Source: Rhizobium sp. 16-449-1b
Lineage (GTDB): Bacteria; Pseudomonadota; Alphaproteobacteria; Rhizobiales; Rhizobiaceae
Assembly (NCBI RefSeq): GCF_017741935.1
Contig: NZ_JAGHMH010000006.1
Span: 310,001-374,000 of the forward strand
DNA: 64,000 nucleotides
Reading direction: 5' to 3'
The position numbers and the translations under genes were made by a program. Positions 34,067 through 42,695 of this stretch are shown here, one piece after another (position 1 is the first letter of the stretch; every line of letters begins with the position of its first letter). The notes below the pieces were generated by a model, which saw only the letters and a program-made list of their open reading frames with translations, made no database searches and had not been told where the DNA came from.

Positions 34067-35428
34067 ATGGAACGCACTTGTCTTGCCGTCATTCTCGCCG
34101 CGGGTGACAGCACGCGAATGAAATCGTCGAAGTCGAAGGTTCTCCACCCGGTGGCCAACCGCCCGATGATTGCCCATGTCGTCGAAGCCGTGGCCAAGAC
34201 AGATATCGGCGCTGTGGCGCTCGTGGTCGGCCGTGATGCCGATGAGGTCGCCAAGGCGGCTGCTGTCGGCGGTGTCGAGATCGAGGCCTATCTCCAGAAG
34301 GAACGCCTTGGCACCGGCCATGCGGTGCTCGCAGCCCGCGAGGCGATTGCGCGCGGTTATGACGATGTGATCGTAACGTACGGCGACGTTCCCCTGCAGA
34401 CGGAAGCGCCGCTGAAGGCCGCACGCCAGGCGCTTGCTGATGGCAGCGATATCGTCGTCATCGGCTTTCACACCGACAAGCCGACAGGCTACGGCCGCCT
34501 GCTGGTCAAGGACGGCGAGCTGATCGCCATCCGCGAAGAGAAGGACGCGACCGACGCCGAGCGCGCCGTCACCTGGTGCAATAGCGGCCTGATGGCGATT
34601 AACGGTCGCAAGGCGCTGGAGCTTCTGGCGCTGATCGGCAACAACAATGCCAAGGGCGAGTATTATCTGACCGATCTCGTCGAGATCGCCCGCTCGCAGG
34701 GCGGTCGCGTCACCGCGGTCGATGCCCCCGAGGTCGAGATGACCGGCGCCAACAACCGCGCCGAGCTCGCCGTCATCGAGCGGCTGTGGCAGGAGCGTCG
34801 TCGCCACGAACTGATGATCTCGGGCGTCACCATGATTGCTCCCGAAACGGTCTTCCTGTCCTACGACACGGTCATCGGCCAGGATGCACTGATCGAACCG
34901 AACGTCGTCTTCGGCCCCGGCGTGGTGATCGATGGCGGCGCCATCATCCATGCCTTCTCGCATATCGAGGGCGCGCATGTCAGCGCCGGCGCCACGGTCG
35001 GCCCGTTCGCGCGCCTGCGGCCGGGCGCGGATCTCGCCGAAGGCTCCAAGGTCGGCAATTTCTGCGAGGTGAAGAACGGCAAGGTGGGCGAGGGCGCCAA
35101 GGTCAATCACCTGACCTATATCGGCGACGCCCGCATCGGCGCCGGCGCGAATATCGGCGCGGGCACGATCACCTGCAACTATGATGGCGTCAACAAGAGC
35201 GAAACGATCATCGGCGCAAACGCTTTCGTCGGTTCGAACTCCTCGCTGGTGGCGCCCATAAGCGTCGGCGACAACGCCTACATCGCCTCAGGCAGCGTCA
35301 TTACCAATGACGTTCCGGCCGATGCGCTTGCCTTCGGACGCGCGCGCCAGGAGATCAAGCCCGGCCGCGCCACCATCCTGCGCGAACTGGCGCTTGCGAA
35401 GAAGGCCGCCAAGAAGGCGAAAGGCTGA
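34067..35428 (+). CDS. glmU: Bifunctional GlmU (glucosamine-1-phosphate acetyltransferase / UDP-GlcNAc pyrophosphorylase)
   Basis: Last two steps of UDP-N-acetylglucosamine synthesis. The N-terminal uridyltransferase domain (about 1-230) has [12 protein letters not shown] and KVLHPVA; the usual Pro before KVLH is Ser here. The C-terminal left-handed beta-helix acetyltransferase (about 250-440) has the hexapeptide repeats, [10 protein letters not shown] and [10 protein letters not shown]. 453 residues is typical. GGGAG lies upstream of the ATG. It is followed by glmS, which makes glucosamine-6-phosphate for the same pathway. Confidence 0.97.
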   Translation: MERTCLAVILAAGDSTRMKSSKSKVLHPVANRPMIAHVVEAVAKTDIGAVALVVGRDADEVAKAAAVGGVEIEAYLQKERLGTGHAVLAAREAIARGYDDVIVTYGDVPLQTEAPLKAARQALADGSDIVVIGFHTDKPTGYGRLLVKDGELIAIREEKDATDAERAVTWCNSGLMAINGRKALELLALIGNNNAKGEYYLTDLVEIARSQGGRVTAVDAPEVEMTGANNRAELAVIERLWQERRRHELMISGVTMIAPETVFLSYDTVIGQDALIEPNVVFGPGVVIDGGAIIHAFSHIEGAHVSAGATVGPFARLRPGADLAEGSKVGNFCEVKNGKVGEGAKVNHLTYIGDARIGAGANIGAGTITCNYDGVNKSETIIGANAFVGSNSSLVAPISVGDNAYIASGSVITNDVPADALAFGRARQEIKPGRATILRELALAKKAAKKAKG

Positions 35429-35443
35429 TTGTCTTCGTAACGC

Positions 35444-35464
35444 GCGGTCACCGAAAGTGACCGC
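35444..35464 (+). other. Stem-loop between glmU and glmS
   Basis: Perfect 8-base stem GCGGTCAC/GTGACCGC with loop CGAAA, 15 bases after the glmU stop and 72 bases before glmS. No T-run follows, so it is not a standard terminator. It could be an attenuator, a processing site or a small-RNA target in the glmS leader. Confidence 0.6.
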
Positions 35465-35536
35465 CGGGCCGATTGAGTAAAAAGCGAAAATTGTTACGAC
35501 TGCCTGCAATTGATTGCTGGCTCTGGGGATTTCTTT

Positions 35537-37363
35537 ATGTGTGGTATTGTTGGTATCGTTGGTAACAGCCCTGTGGCGGTGCGTCTGGTCGATGCGCTGA
35601 AGCGGCTCGAATATCGCGGTTATGATTCCGCCGGCGTCGCCACCATCCACGATGGCGCCATGGATCGCCGCCGCGCCGAAGGCAAACTCTTCAATCTTGA
35701 AAAGCGCCTCGATAGCGAGCCGCTGCCCGGCATGACCGGTATCGCGCACACCCGCTGGGCAACGCATGGCGTTCCCAACGAAACCAACGCCCACCCGCAT
35801 TTCGTCAAGGGCGTCGCCGTCGTACACAACGGCATCATCGAAAACTTCTCCGAGCTGCGCGACGAACTGACCGCCGAAGGCGCGGTGTTCGAGACGCAGA
35901 CAGACACCGAAGTCGTTGCGCATCTTGTCGCCAAGTATCTCGGGGAGGGCCTTGAGCCGCGCGCGGCGATGATGAAGATGCTGAACCGCGTCACCGGCGC
36001 CTACGCACTGGCCGTCATGCTGCAGAAGGACCCCGACACGATCATGGCGGCGCGCTCCGGCCCGCCGCTCGCCGTCGGCTACGGCAAGGGCGAGATGTTC
36101 CTGGGCTCCGACGCCATCGCGCTGTCGCCCTTTACCAGCGAGATCACCTATCTCGTCGACGGTGACTGGGCGGTTCTGACGAAGAACGGCGCGACCATTC
36201 TCGATTTCGACGGCAACGAAGTCTCGCGTCCGCGCCAGATCTCGCAGACGACGGCCTATGTCGTCGACAAGGGCAACCACCGCCACTTCATGGAAAAGGA
36301 AATCTACGAGCAGCCGGAGGTCATCTCCCACGCGCTCAGCCAGTATGTGGATTTCGCCAGCAACACGATCAGCGCCAACGCCGCCGCAATCGATTTCAAG
36401 TCGGTGACCGGTCTCGCCATCTCCGCCTGCGGCACCGCATATCTCGCCGGCCTCGTCGGCAAGTACTGGTTCGAGCGCTATGCGCGCCTGCCTGTCGAGA
36501 TCGACGTCGCCTCCGAGTTCCGCTACCGCGAAATGCCGCTGTCGCCGACGCAGGCAGCACTCTTCATCTCGCAATCAGGCGAAACCGCGGATACGCTTGC
36601 CTCGCTGCGTTACTGCAAGGACAACGGCCTGAAGATCGGCGCCGTGGTCAACGTCAAGGAATCGACGATCGCCCGTGAATCGGATGCGATCTTCCCGATC
36701 ATGGCCGGCCCGGAAATCGGCGTCGCCTCCACCAAGGCCTTCACCTGCCAGCTCGCCGTCCTGGCATCGCTGGCATTGGGCGCTGGCAAGGCGAGGGGAA
36801 CGATCGGCCTGGATCAGGAAAGGGAGTTGGTGCGCCATCTAGCCGAGATGCCGCGCATCATGAGCCGCGTGCTCAATTCCATCCAGCCGCAGATGGAAAC
36901 CCTGTCGCGCGAGCTGTCGAAGTGCAAGGACGTGCTCTATCTCGGCCGCGGCACCAGCTATCCGCTCGCCATGGAAGGCGCGCTGAAGCTCAAGGAAATC
37001 TCCTACATCCACGCCGAAGGCTATGCGGCCGGCGAATTGAAGCACGGCCCGATCGCGCTTATCGACGAGAACATGCCCGTCATCGTCATCGCGCCCTACG
37101 ACCGTTTCTTCGAAAAGACCGTCTCGAACATGCAGGAAGTGGCAGCCCGTGGCGGCCGCATCATCTTCATCACCGATGAAGCGGGTGCCGCCCACTCCAA
37201 GCTGCCGACCATGGCGACGATCGTTCTTCCCAATGTCGACGAAATCATCGCGCCGATGATCTTTTCACTGCCGATCCAGCTTCTGGCCTATCACACGGCG
37301 GTCTTCATGGGCACCGATGTGGACCAGCCGCGCAATCTCGCCAAGTCGGTCACGGTCGAGTGA
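35537..37363 (+). CDS. glmS: Glutamine--fructose-6-phosphate aminotransferase (isomerizing)
   Basis: Converts fructose-6-phosphate and glutamine to glucosamine-6-phosphate. The N-terminal Ntn amidotransferase domain begins MCGIVGIVGN, with the nucleophile Cys exposed after Met removal. Two SIS sugar-isomerase domains follow (about 280-430, with SQSGETADTLASL, and 455-600). 608 residues, as in E. coli (609). ATG 35537 is fixed by the Cys2 requirement; the upstream reading from 35510 would block it. No glmS ribozyme was recognisable in the 108-base leader. Confidence 0.97.
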   Translation: MCGIVGIVGNSPVAVRLVDALKRLEYRGYDSAGVATIHDGAMDRRRAEGKLFNLEKRLDSEPLPGMTGIAHTRWATHGVPNETNAHPHFVKGVAVVHNGIIENFSELRDELTAEGAVFETQTDTEVVAHLVAKYLGEGLEPRAAMMKMLNRVTGAYALAVMLQKDPDTIMAARSGPPLAVGYGKGEMFLGSDAIALSPFTSEITYLVDGDWAVLTKNGATILDFDGNEVSRPRQISQTTAYVVDKGNHRHFMEKEIYEQPEVISHALSQYVDFASNTISANAAAIDFKSVTGLAISACGTAYLAGLVGKYWFERYARLPVEIDVASEFRYREMPLSPTQAALFISQSGETADTLASLRYCKDNGLKIGAVVNVKESTIARESDAIFPIMAGPEIGVASTKAFTCQLAVLASLALGAGKARGTIGLDQERELVRHLAEMPRIMSRVLNSIQPQMETLSRELSKCKDVLYLGRGTSYPLAMEGALKLKEISYIHAEGYAAGELKHGPIALIDENMPVIVIAPYDRFFEKTVSNMQEVAARGGRIIFITDEAGAAHSKLPTMATIVLPNVDEIIAPMIFSLPIQLLAYHTAVFMGTDVDQPRNLAKSVTVE

Positions 37364-37478
37364 GGCCGGCCGACCGAGGCTTGTGCGGCGCGGTGAATTC
37401 TGGCAGTTTTTGGCACGGAAAGCACGGGGGCACTGATTTCCGATCGCAGCTAAACTCAACGGAGTTCGTCGGCATACG

Positions 37479-38183
37479 ATGACGGAAAAACTGCCCCGAT
37501 TGTCGGTCGCGACGCGCATCAGAAACAACTTTCTGGCGGGCATCATCATCTGCGCGCCGATCGCCATCACGCTGTGGCTGACATGGTCGGTGGTGCGCTG
37601 GGCCGATAGCTGGGTAAAACCCTATCTTCCGGCGCGCTACGACCCGGACAACTACCTGAATTTCGCCGTTCCCGGCTCCGGCCTGTTGATCGGCCTGATC
37701 ATCATCACCATCATCGGCTTTCTCGGCAAGAACCTGATCGGCCAGCAGATCGTGATGTTCAGCGAGTCCCTCGTGCGCCGCGTGCCGCTGGTGCGCGTCA
37801 TCTACAAGAGCGTCAAGCAGATCTTCGAGACGGTGCTCAAGGAGCGCAGCAACTCCTTCAAGAAGGTCGGGCTGATCGAGTATCCGAGCCAGGGCCTCTG
37901 GGCGATGGTCTTCATTGCGACGGATGCGAAGGGTGAGATCGCCTCGAAGTTCAACGCCATGGGCCACGACATGGTCAGCGTCTTCCTGCCGCCGACCCCG
38001 GTGCCGACGGCGGGTTTCCTGATCTTCGTGCCACGCGAGAAGATCGTGCTGCTCGACATGTCGCCGGAAGACGCCGCTAAACTTCTGATCTCGGGCGGCC
38101 TCGTGACCCCGGAAGAACTGGCCTCGCAGATCGCTGCACCCGAACCTGAACGCAAGCCGCTGCCGGCGCCGGTCGAGATGTAA
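37479..38183 (+). CDS. DUF502 membrane protein
   Basis: 234-residue inner-membrane protein. Two hydrophobic segments (about 20-42 and 65-88) are followed by a soluble C-terminal domain with the family stretch VRVIYKSVKQIFET and the FLPPTPVPTAGFLIFVPRE region. Members of DUF502 are widespread and uncharacterised. The last 107 bases overlap, on the opposite strand, the open 3' extension of the deformylase-like gene. Confidence 0.85.
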   Translation: MTEKLPRLSVATRIRNNFLAGIIICAPIAITLWLTWSVVRWADSWVKPYLPARYDPDNYLNFAVPGSGLLIGLIIITIIGFLGKNLIGQQIVMFSESLVRRVPLVRVIYKSVKQIFETVLKERSNSFKKVGLIEYPSQGLWAMVFIATDAKGEIASKFNAMGHDMVSVFLPPTPVPTAGFLIFVPREKIVLLDMSPEDAAKLLISGGLVTPEELASQIAAPEPERKPLPAPVEM

Positions 38184-38688
38184 TCCAGCCGGTTCGGCCG
38201 CCGGCCTTCTCCCACTTCTTCACCAACCGGTCGCGCTTCAGCTTCGACAGGCGCTGCAGCCAGAAAATCCCGTCGAGCTGGTCGATTTCGTGCTGGATGC
38301 AGATGGCGAGAAAGCCTTCCGCGTCCTCCACGTGGGTGTTTCCATCGACATCCTGATAGCGAAACCGGATTGCGTTCGGCCGGATCACCTCGTCGGTCGC
38401 CCCAGGCATCGAGACGCTGCCCTCGGTATTGCGGCTGGTCTCCTCGGATGCACTGATGATTTCGGGATTGACGTAAACCCGCACCCCATCCTCGCGGCTA
38501 AGCTCGATGACGGTCACGCGCTCGAACACGCCGATATGCGCCGCCGTGATGCCGACACCCGGGGCCGCGCGCATCGTGTCGAGGAGGTCGGCGACAAGCG
38601 TGCGCAGGGTGTCGTCGAAGGCTGTGACCGGCGTGCAAGGTGTTTTGAGACCGGGGTGAGGGAAGCGTAGAATGGCGCGGACGGTCAC
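38077..38688 (-). CDS. Peptide deformylase-like protein lacking catalytic residues
   Basis: Fold and motif order are those of peptide deformylase, which removes the formyl group from nascent proteins, but the active-site residues are changed. Motif 1 reads GVGITAAHIG (His51 where Gln is expected). Motif 2 reads EGSVSMP (Ser91 in place of the metal Cys of EGCLS). Motif 3 reads QHEIDQLDG (Gln137 in place of the second metal His); only His133 and Glu134 remain. A normal formylase-type metal site is therefore not expected. The homologous part ends near residue 163 (KKWEKAGG). The remaining 40 residues are Arg/Pro-rich and antisense to the DUF502 gene, possibly a run-on extension. Confidence 0.8.
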   Translation of the reverse strand: MTVRAILRFPHPGLKTPCTPVTAFDDTLRTLVADLLDTMRAAPGVGITAAHIGVFERVTVIELSREDGVRVYVNPEIISASEETSRNTEGSVSMPGATDEVIRPNAIRFRYQDVDGNTHVEDAEGFLAICIQHEIDQLDGIFWLQRLSKLKRDRLVKKWEKAGGRTGWITSRPAPAAACVQVRVQRSARPVLPGSRGRPRSEV

Positions 38689-38856
38689 GAAAACCTCTCC
38701 TGATTTCAGATGCGCCGAAACTATCTCCCGACTGGCGAATTGTCATCCGTATGAACGGTTTAACGCTGGACGTTCCCATGTCTTTCGGCTAGCACGGGTT
38801 GAATTCCGGCGTATCGAAGCGTTCTAAACTTCGAAAGAGATGCGAGGGCGGCAAAG

Positions 38857-40269
38857 ATGACGAACGACGCAGAAGAGCTCGTCCGCACGCGTCCGGAGGA
38901 CAGCGAAGCCGACCTCTACGACGAGAACGGAAACGTCCGCAGCGACTTCCTGGCGCTTGTCGGCGCGGCGATCGCCGATCGCGATACGATCTTCCTCAGA
39001 CAGCACGTCGCACGCCTGCACGAATCGGAACTGGGCGATCTGCTGGAATCGATCCAGCCCGATCAGCGCTTAGCACTCGTTCGCCTGCTCGGCGACCAGT
39101 TCGACATGACGGCGCTGACGGAGGTCGACGAGGCGATCCGCCGCGAGATCGTCGACCAGATGCCGAACGAGCAGATCGCAGCGGCGATCGGCGAGCTCGA
39201 TTCGGACGACGCCGTCTACATTCTGGAAGATCTCGATCAGGAAGACCGCGACGAGATCCTGGCGCAGCTGCCCTTCACCGAGCGCGTTCGCCTGCGCCGG
39301 GCGCTCGATTATCCCGAGAGCTCCGCCGGCCGCCGCATGCAGACGGAGTTCGTCGCCGTGCCGCCGTTCTGGACGGTCGGCCAGACGATCGACTACATGC
39401 GCGACGAAGAGAACCTGCCGGATTCCTTCTCGCAGATCTTCGTCATCGACCCGACGTTCAAGCTGCTCGGCGCCATCGATCTCGACAAGATCCTGCGCAC
39501 CAAGCGCCAGAACAAGATCGAAACGATCATGCGCGAGACCAACCACCCGATCCCGGCCGAGATGGACCAGGAAGAGGCGGCGCAACTCTTCGAGCAATAC
39601 GACCTTCTCTCCGCCGCCGTCGTCGACGAGAACGACCGGCTGGTCGGCGTGCTCACCATCGACGACGTCGTCGACGTCATCCATGAAGAGGCCGACGAGG
39701 ATATCAAGCGCCTCGGCGGTGTCGGCGACGAAGAACTGTCGGACAACGTCTTCTCGACGGTGAAGTCCCGCTTCCTGTGGCTGGTGATCAATCTCGGCAC
39801 AGCACTTCTATCGGCCAGCGTCATCGGCCTGTTCGACGGCTCGATCGAGAAGATGATCGCGCTCGCCGTGCTGATGCCGATCGTCGCCTCCATGGGCGGC
39901 AATGCCGGTACGCAGACGATGACCGTGACCGTTCGCGCGCTCGCGACCGGCGATCTCGATATCTACAATGCCGGTCGCGTCATCCGAAGGGAAGTGGCGG
40001 TTGGTCTTGCCAATGGCGCGATGTTCTCGGTGATCATGGGTACCATCGCCGCCACCTGGTTTCATGATTACCAGCTCGGCTTCGTCATCGGCTCGGCGAT
40101 GATCATCAATCTCTTCGCAGCCGCCGTCGCCGGCATTCTTTTGCCGTTGTTGCTCGATAAGGTCGGCGCCGATCCCGCCATCGCCTCGTCGGTTTTCGTG
40201 ACCACGGTCACCGATTGCACCGGCTTCTTCGCTTTCCTGGGGATCGCCACCTGGTGGTTTGGCATATAG
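38857..40269 (+). CDS. mgtE: Magnesium transporter MgtE
   Basis: Mg2+ channel regulated by intracellular Mg2+. N-terminal MgtE_N domain (about 30-150, acidic superhelix), tandem CBS domains (about 155-280, with LGAIDLDKIL and LVGVLTIDDVVDVI) and five membrane segments (about 305-470). The pore-lining signature MGGNAGTQTMTV lies near residue 346. 470 residues is typical. GAGGG lies 8 bases before ATG. No Mg2+ riboswitch was recognised in the 168-base region upstream. Confidence 0.95.
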   Translation: MTNDAEELVRTRPEDSEADLYDENGNVRSDFLALVGAAIADRDTIFLRQHVARLHESELGDLLESIQPDQRLALVRLLGDQFDMTALTEVDEAIRREIVDQMPNEQIAAAIGELDSDDAVYILEDLDQEDRDEILAQLPFTERVRLRRALDYPESSAGRRMQTEFVAVPPFWTVGQTIDYMRDEENLPDSFSQIFVIDPTFKLLGAIDLDKILRTKRQNKIETIMRETNHPIPAEMDQEEAAQLFEQYDLLSAAVVDENDRLVGVLTIDDVVDVIHEEADEDIKRLGGVGDEELSDNVFSTVKSRFLWLVINLGTALLSASVIGLFDGSIEKMIALAVLMPIVASMGGNAGTQTMTVTVRALATGDLDIYNAGRVIRREVAVGLANGAMFSVIMGTIAATWFHDYQLGFVIGSAMIINLFAAAVAGILLPLLLDKVGADPAIASSVFVTTVTDCTGFFAFLGIATWWFGI

Positions 40270-40294
40270 GCAACTCGCAACCGGGTTGCACAAA

Positions 40295-40322
40295 TTGACT
40301 ATTACGTAAAAGTCAATATTAT
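40295..40322 (+). promoter_or_regulatory. MerR-type promoter with 22-bp palindrome
   Basis: A near-perfect 22-base palindrome spans 40295-40316 (outer arms TTGACT/AGTCAA, centre TTACGTAA, one mismatched pair). TTGACT also reads as a -35 element, with TATTAT at 40317-40322 as -10 and a 16-base spacer. A palindrome overlying the spacer is the standard MerR-family arrangement. It lies 25 bases before the merR start. Confidence 0.6.
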
Positions 40323-40346
40323 GGGTTCCTGAATATCGAGGGATCC

Positions 40347-40739
40347 ATGCCGGTTAGCAAATATTACAGCATCACGGAGTTGACGCGCGAATTCGGAGTT
40401 TCGACGCGCACGCTTCGCTTTTATGAAGACGAAGGCCTCATTCACCCGGAGCGTCGTGGCCGCACACGGCTGTTTCGCCCGACCGACCGGCGCCTGATCC
40501 AGGAGATTCTGCGCGGTCGTCGCATCGGCTTCACCATCGCCGAAATTCGCGAAATCATTCAGGTCTACAAGGAGCCGCCGGGCGAGCTCGGACAGCTGAA
40601 GCTGTTGATGAAGCGCGTCGACGAGAAGCGCGAGGACCTGCGCCAGAAGCGCAAGGATATCGACGACACTCTCGCCGAACTCGACAATATCGAAGAATCC
40701 TGCCTCGGCCGTCTTGCCGAAATTGGCGTTGGTACCTGA
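40347..40739 (+). CDS. MerR-family transcriptional regulator
   Basis: 130-residue regulator. The N-terminal winged helix (about 6-75: YSITELTREFGVSTRTLRFYEDEGL) is followed by a long dimerisation coiled coil (about 85-125). There is only one Cys (ESCLGRL near the end), so it is not a typical metal- or redox-sensing MerR. It resembles the LiuR-type regulators of branched-chain acyl-CoA degradation in size and sequence, but no such genes are adjacent here. Probably autoregulated through the palindrome at 40295-40316. Confidence 0.85.
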   Translation: MPVSKYYSITELTREFGVSTRTLRFYEDEGLIHPERRGRTRLFRPTDRRLIQEILRGRRIGFTIAEIREIIQVYKEPPGELGQLKLLMKRVDEKREDLRQKRKDIDDTLAELDNIEESCLGRLAEIGVGT

Positions 40740-40758
40740 TCAGCCCATGCGCCCCTTA

Positions 40759-41742
40759 TTAGGGCGCGGCGCTGCATTCGCTGGCAAGGCTGAGGATGCG
40801 ACCATCATCGGCTTTGACCTCGCCGGATTGAAACGGCGTGAAGAGCTTCTGTTCCTGAAGTTTATCAAGCGTGCACTGGCAGAAGCTGCGGCACAGCGCT
40901 TCGCCTTCCTGCAGGCTGCAGGACGTGTTGCATTGCTGCAGATAGGTCTGAACGGGATCGGGTTTGGCCGGCGGCACGATATAGGCCAAGGCAAATGCAA
41001 TCGAGATCAGAACCGGCTGGTGGATCAGATAGAAGGCGAGGCTGTGCCGGCCCAGCCGCGCAAGCAGGCTCGATCCGGTTCCGAGAGCGGCCAACTTCGC
41101 GGGAAGCCCCGTTCTCAGCGCGATCGCAGCACTCGTCAGCCCAAGCAGGAACGGCACCATCCACGGAAACAGCGGAACATAGTCGTTGGAGCGCTGCGGC
41201 ATCTCGGCGAAGCCGATCCAGGCGAGGTAGCGTGGGTCGAAGAACGGCGAGCGCAGGAGACCCGGCGATACCCACGTATCGGCAATCCAGCCGGCGACCG
41301 CCACGATGGTGACGGCGACGATAGCGGGCAGGGGCAACCGCAACAGCAACACGCCGACCACGCTCAGCACGGCAATGCAGTGCAGGATCCCGAAGAAGAT
41401 CCATTCTCCCGGCATGAAGAAGTAGGTCGCCACGGAGATGGCCACCGACGCGGCGGCGATCATCGCGAACCGCTTCCAGAACGAATTCCAGCGCGTCTCC
41501 GGCGTATTGGCGAGCACCAGGCTGACACCGACGATGAACAGGAACGTCGAGGCAATGGCGCGGGCATAGAGCTTCAGCCAGCCGGTCTCGGCCGTTCCCG
41601 GTGTGAGGTAGCCGACGAACTCCATGTCCCAGGTGAAGTGATAGGTCGCCATCGCGATCAACGCCGCGCCACGCAGCGTGTCGAGCAAGCCGATGCGCGG
41701 CGGCTTTTGCGCCGCTACGGTCTCCGTCGCCGGAACAGTCAT
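40759..41742 (-). CDS. DUF1624 acyltransferase-like membrane protein with Cys-rich tail
   Basis: Polytopic membrane protein (about eight segments, residues 20-255) of the heparan-alpha-glucosaminide N-acetyltransferase-like DUF1624 family. The N-terminal LLDTLRGAALIAMATYHF carries the conserved Asp, Arg and His. After the last membrane segment a soluble tail (about 265-327) has six Cys in the pattern C-x3-C ... C-x3-C-x-C ... C, unusual for the family core. Start ATG 41742 directly abuts the stop of the upstream DUF599 gene, so translation is coupled. GGGGG is 8 bases before the start. Substrate unknown. Confidence 0.78.
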   Translation of the reverse strand: MTVPATETVAAQKPPRIGLLDTLRGAALIAMATYHFTWDMEFVGYLTPGTAETGWLKLYARAIASTFLFIVGVSLVLANTPETRWNSFWKRFAMIAAASVAISVATYFFMPGEWIFFGILHCIAVLSVVGVLLLRLPLPAIVAVTIVAVAGWIADTWVSPGLLRSPFFDPRYLAWIGFAEMPQRSNDYVPLFPWMVPFLLGLTSAAIALRTGLPAKLAALGTGSSLLARLGRHSLAFYLIHQPVLISIAFALAYIVPPAKPDPVQTYLQQCNTSCSLQEGEALCRSFCQCTLDKLQEQKLFTPFQSGEVKADDGRILSLASECSAAP

Positions 41743-42510
41743 TCACAATCCCCCAGATGAGTCGTTTCCGTCGGCTGACGGATTGCTGCGGGGAATAGGA
41801 GAAAGGTGGAGATTTGATGACGGCTCGCGGTCCATGATCGCCAGCCTCGCCTCGGAGAAGAACTGCCGCCGCGTCAAAACGACGATGACGATGGTGGTCG
41901 TCAGCATGAAGACGTAGGGGTTGATGAACCAGCCGAGATAGCCGATCGACAGGAAGATCGCCCGCAAGCCCTCGTTGAAGTGACCTCCCGCGATGATGTT
42001 CATGCGGATGACGCGCTCAGCCGCGCGCTCCGCAGCCAGCACGTCGTTTTCCGTGTCGCGCATCATCGGGATGCCGCCGAACAGGATGGTGCAGTAGTTG
42101 AAGAGGCGATAGGACCAACCGAACTTGAAGAAGGCATAGCCGAACAGAGCCGCCAGTCCGCCGACCTTCATCTCGAACACCGCATGCCCGCTGTGCAGCA
42201 CCATCGGCAGATCGGCAAACACCGCATCGACCTTCTCCGTCGCGCCGAGTAGCGCGAAGCAGCTGCCGACGGCGAAGATCGAGGTGGAGGCGAAGAAGGC
42301 CGTGCCATTCTGCAGGCCGGCCATGATCTGTGTATCGATCATCTTCAGGTCGCGGCGCAGGGAATTGTAGATCCATTCGCGCCGCCGCTCGATCATCGCA
42401 TGCGTCAGACTGGTGCGTCCGAAGAGGCTTGCGCTGCGCAACAGTCGCGCGTAACCGAACCACATGAGCGCGAAGAAGCACAGGGCGATGTAATCTGGTG
42501 TCGTCATCAT
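41743..42510 (-). CDS. DUF599 membrane protein
   Basis: 255-residue protein with about four membrane segments (near 5-22, 70-95, 120-140, 195-220). The DUF599 signature RREWMYNSLRRDLKMIDTQIM-like region appears here as EWIYNSLRRDLKMID (about 45-59), followed by HFNEGLRAIFLSIGYLGWF (about 177-195). Function unknown; common in proteobacteria. The C-terminal 25 residues are hydrophilic. Forms a two-gene unit with the DUF1624 gene. Divergent from serine deaminase across 185 bases in which I see no clear element. Confidence 0.83.
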   Translation of the reverse strand: MMTTPDYIALCFFALMWFGYARLLRSASLFGRTSLTHAMIERRREWIYNSLRRDLKMIDTQIMAGLQNGTAFFASTSIFAVGSCFALLGATEKVDAVFADLPMVLHSGHAVFEMKVGGLAALFGYAFFKFGWSYRLFNYCTILFGGIPMMRDTENDVLAAERAAERVIRMNIIAGGHFNEGLRAIFLSIGYLGWFINPYVFMLTTTIVIVVLTRRQFFSEARLAIMDREPSSNLHLSPIPRSNPSADGNDSSGGL

Positions 42511-42695
42511 TATATTGATTCAGTCCCTCTCCACGCGCCCACTCTATAGATAGAAGCGCTGACCGCAACAACGGGCGGAAGTGGAACCTTTCACAGGATG
42601 ATGTCGCACGCGTGAAATGCTATGTCGGTGGACCGAACGGATCGCAGGCCGCGCTGGCGTAGCTTGATTAAGTAAATTCTCAACAGGACGCACCC

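Noticed and set aside
35429..35536. glmS ribozyme
   Set aside because: The 108-base leader is too short and shows only one 8-pair hairpin; the ribozyme is known mainly from Gram-positive bacteria.
38799..39686. 295-residue Arg/Asp-rich frame inside mgtE
   Set aside because: Same-strand shifted frame of mgtE; composition is that of a GC-rich shadow.
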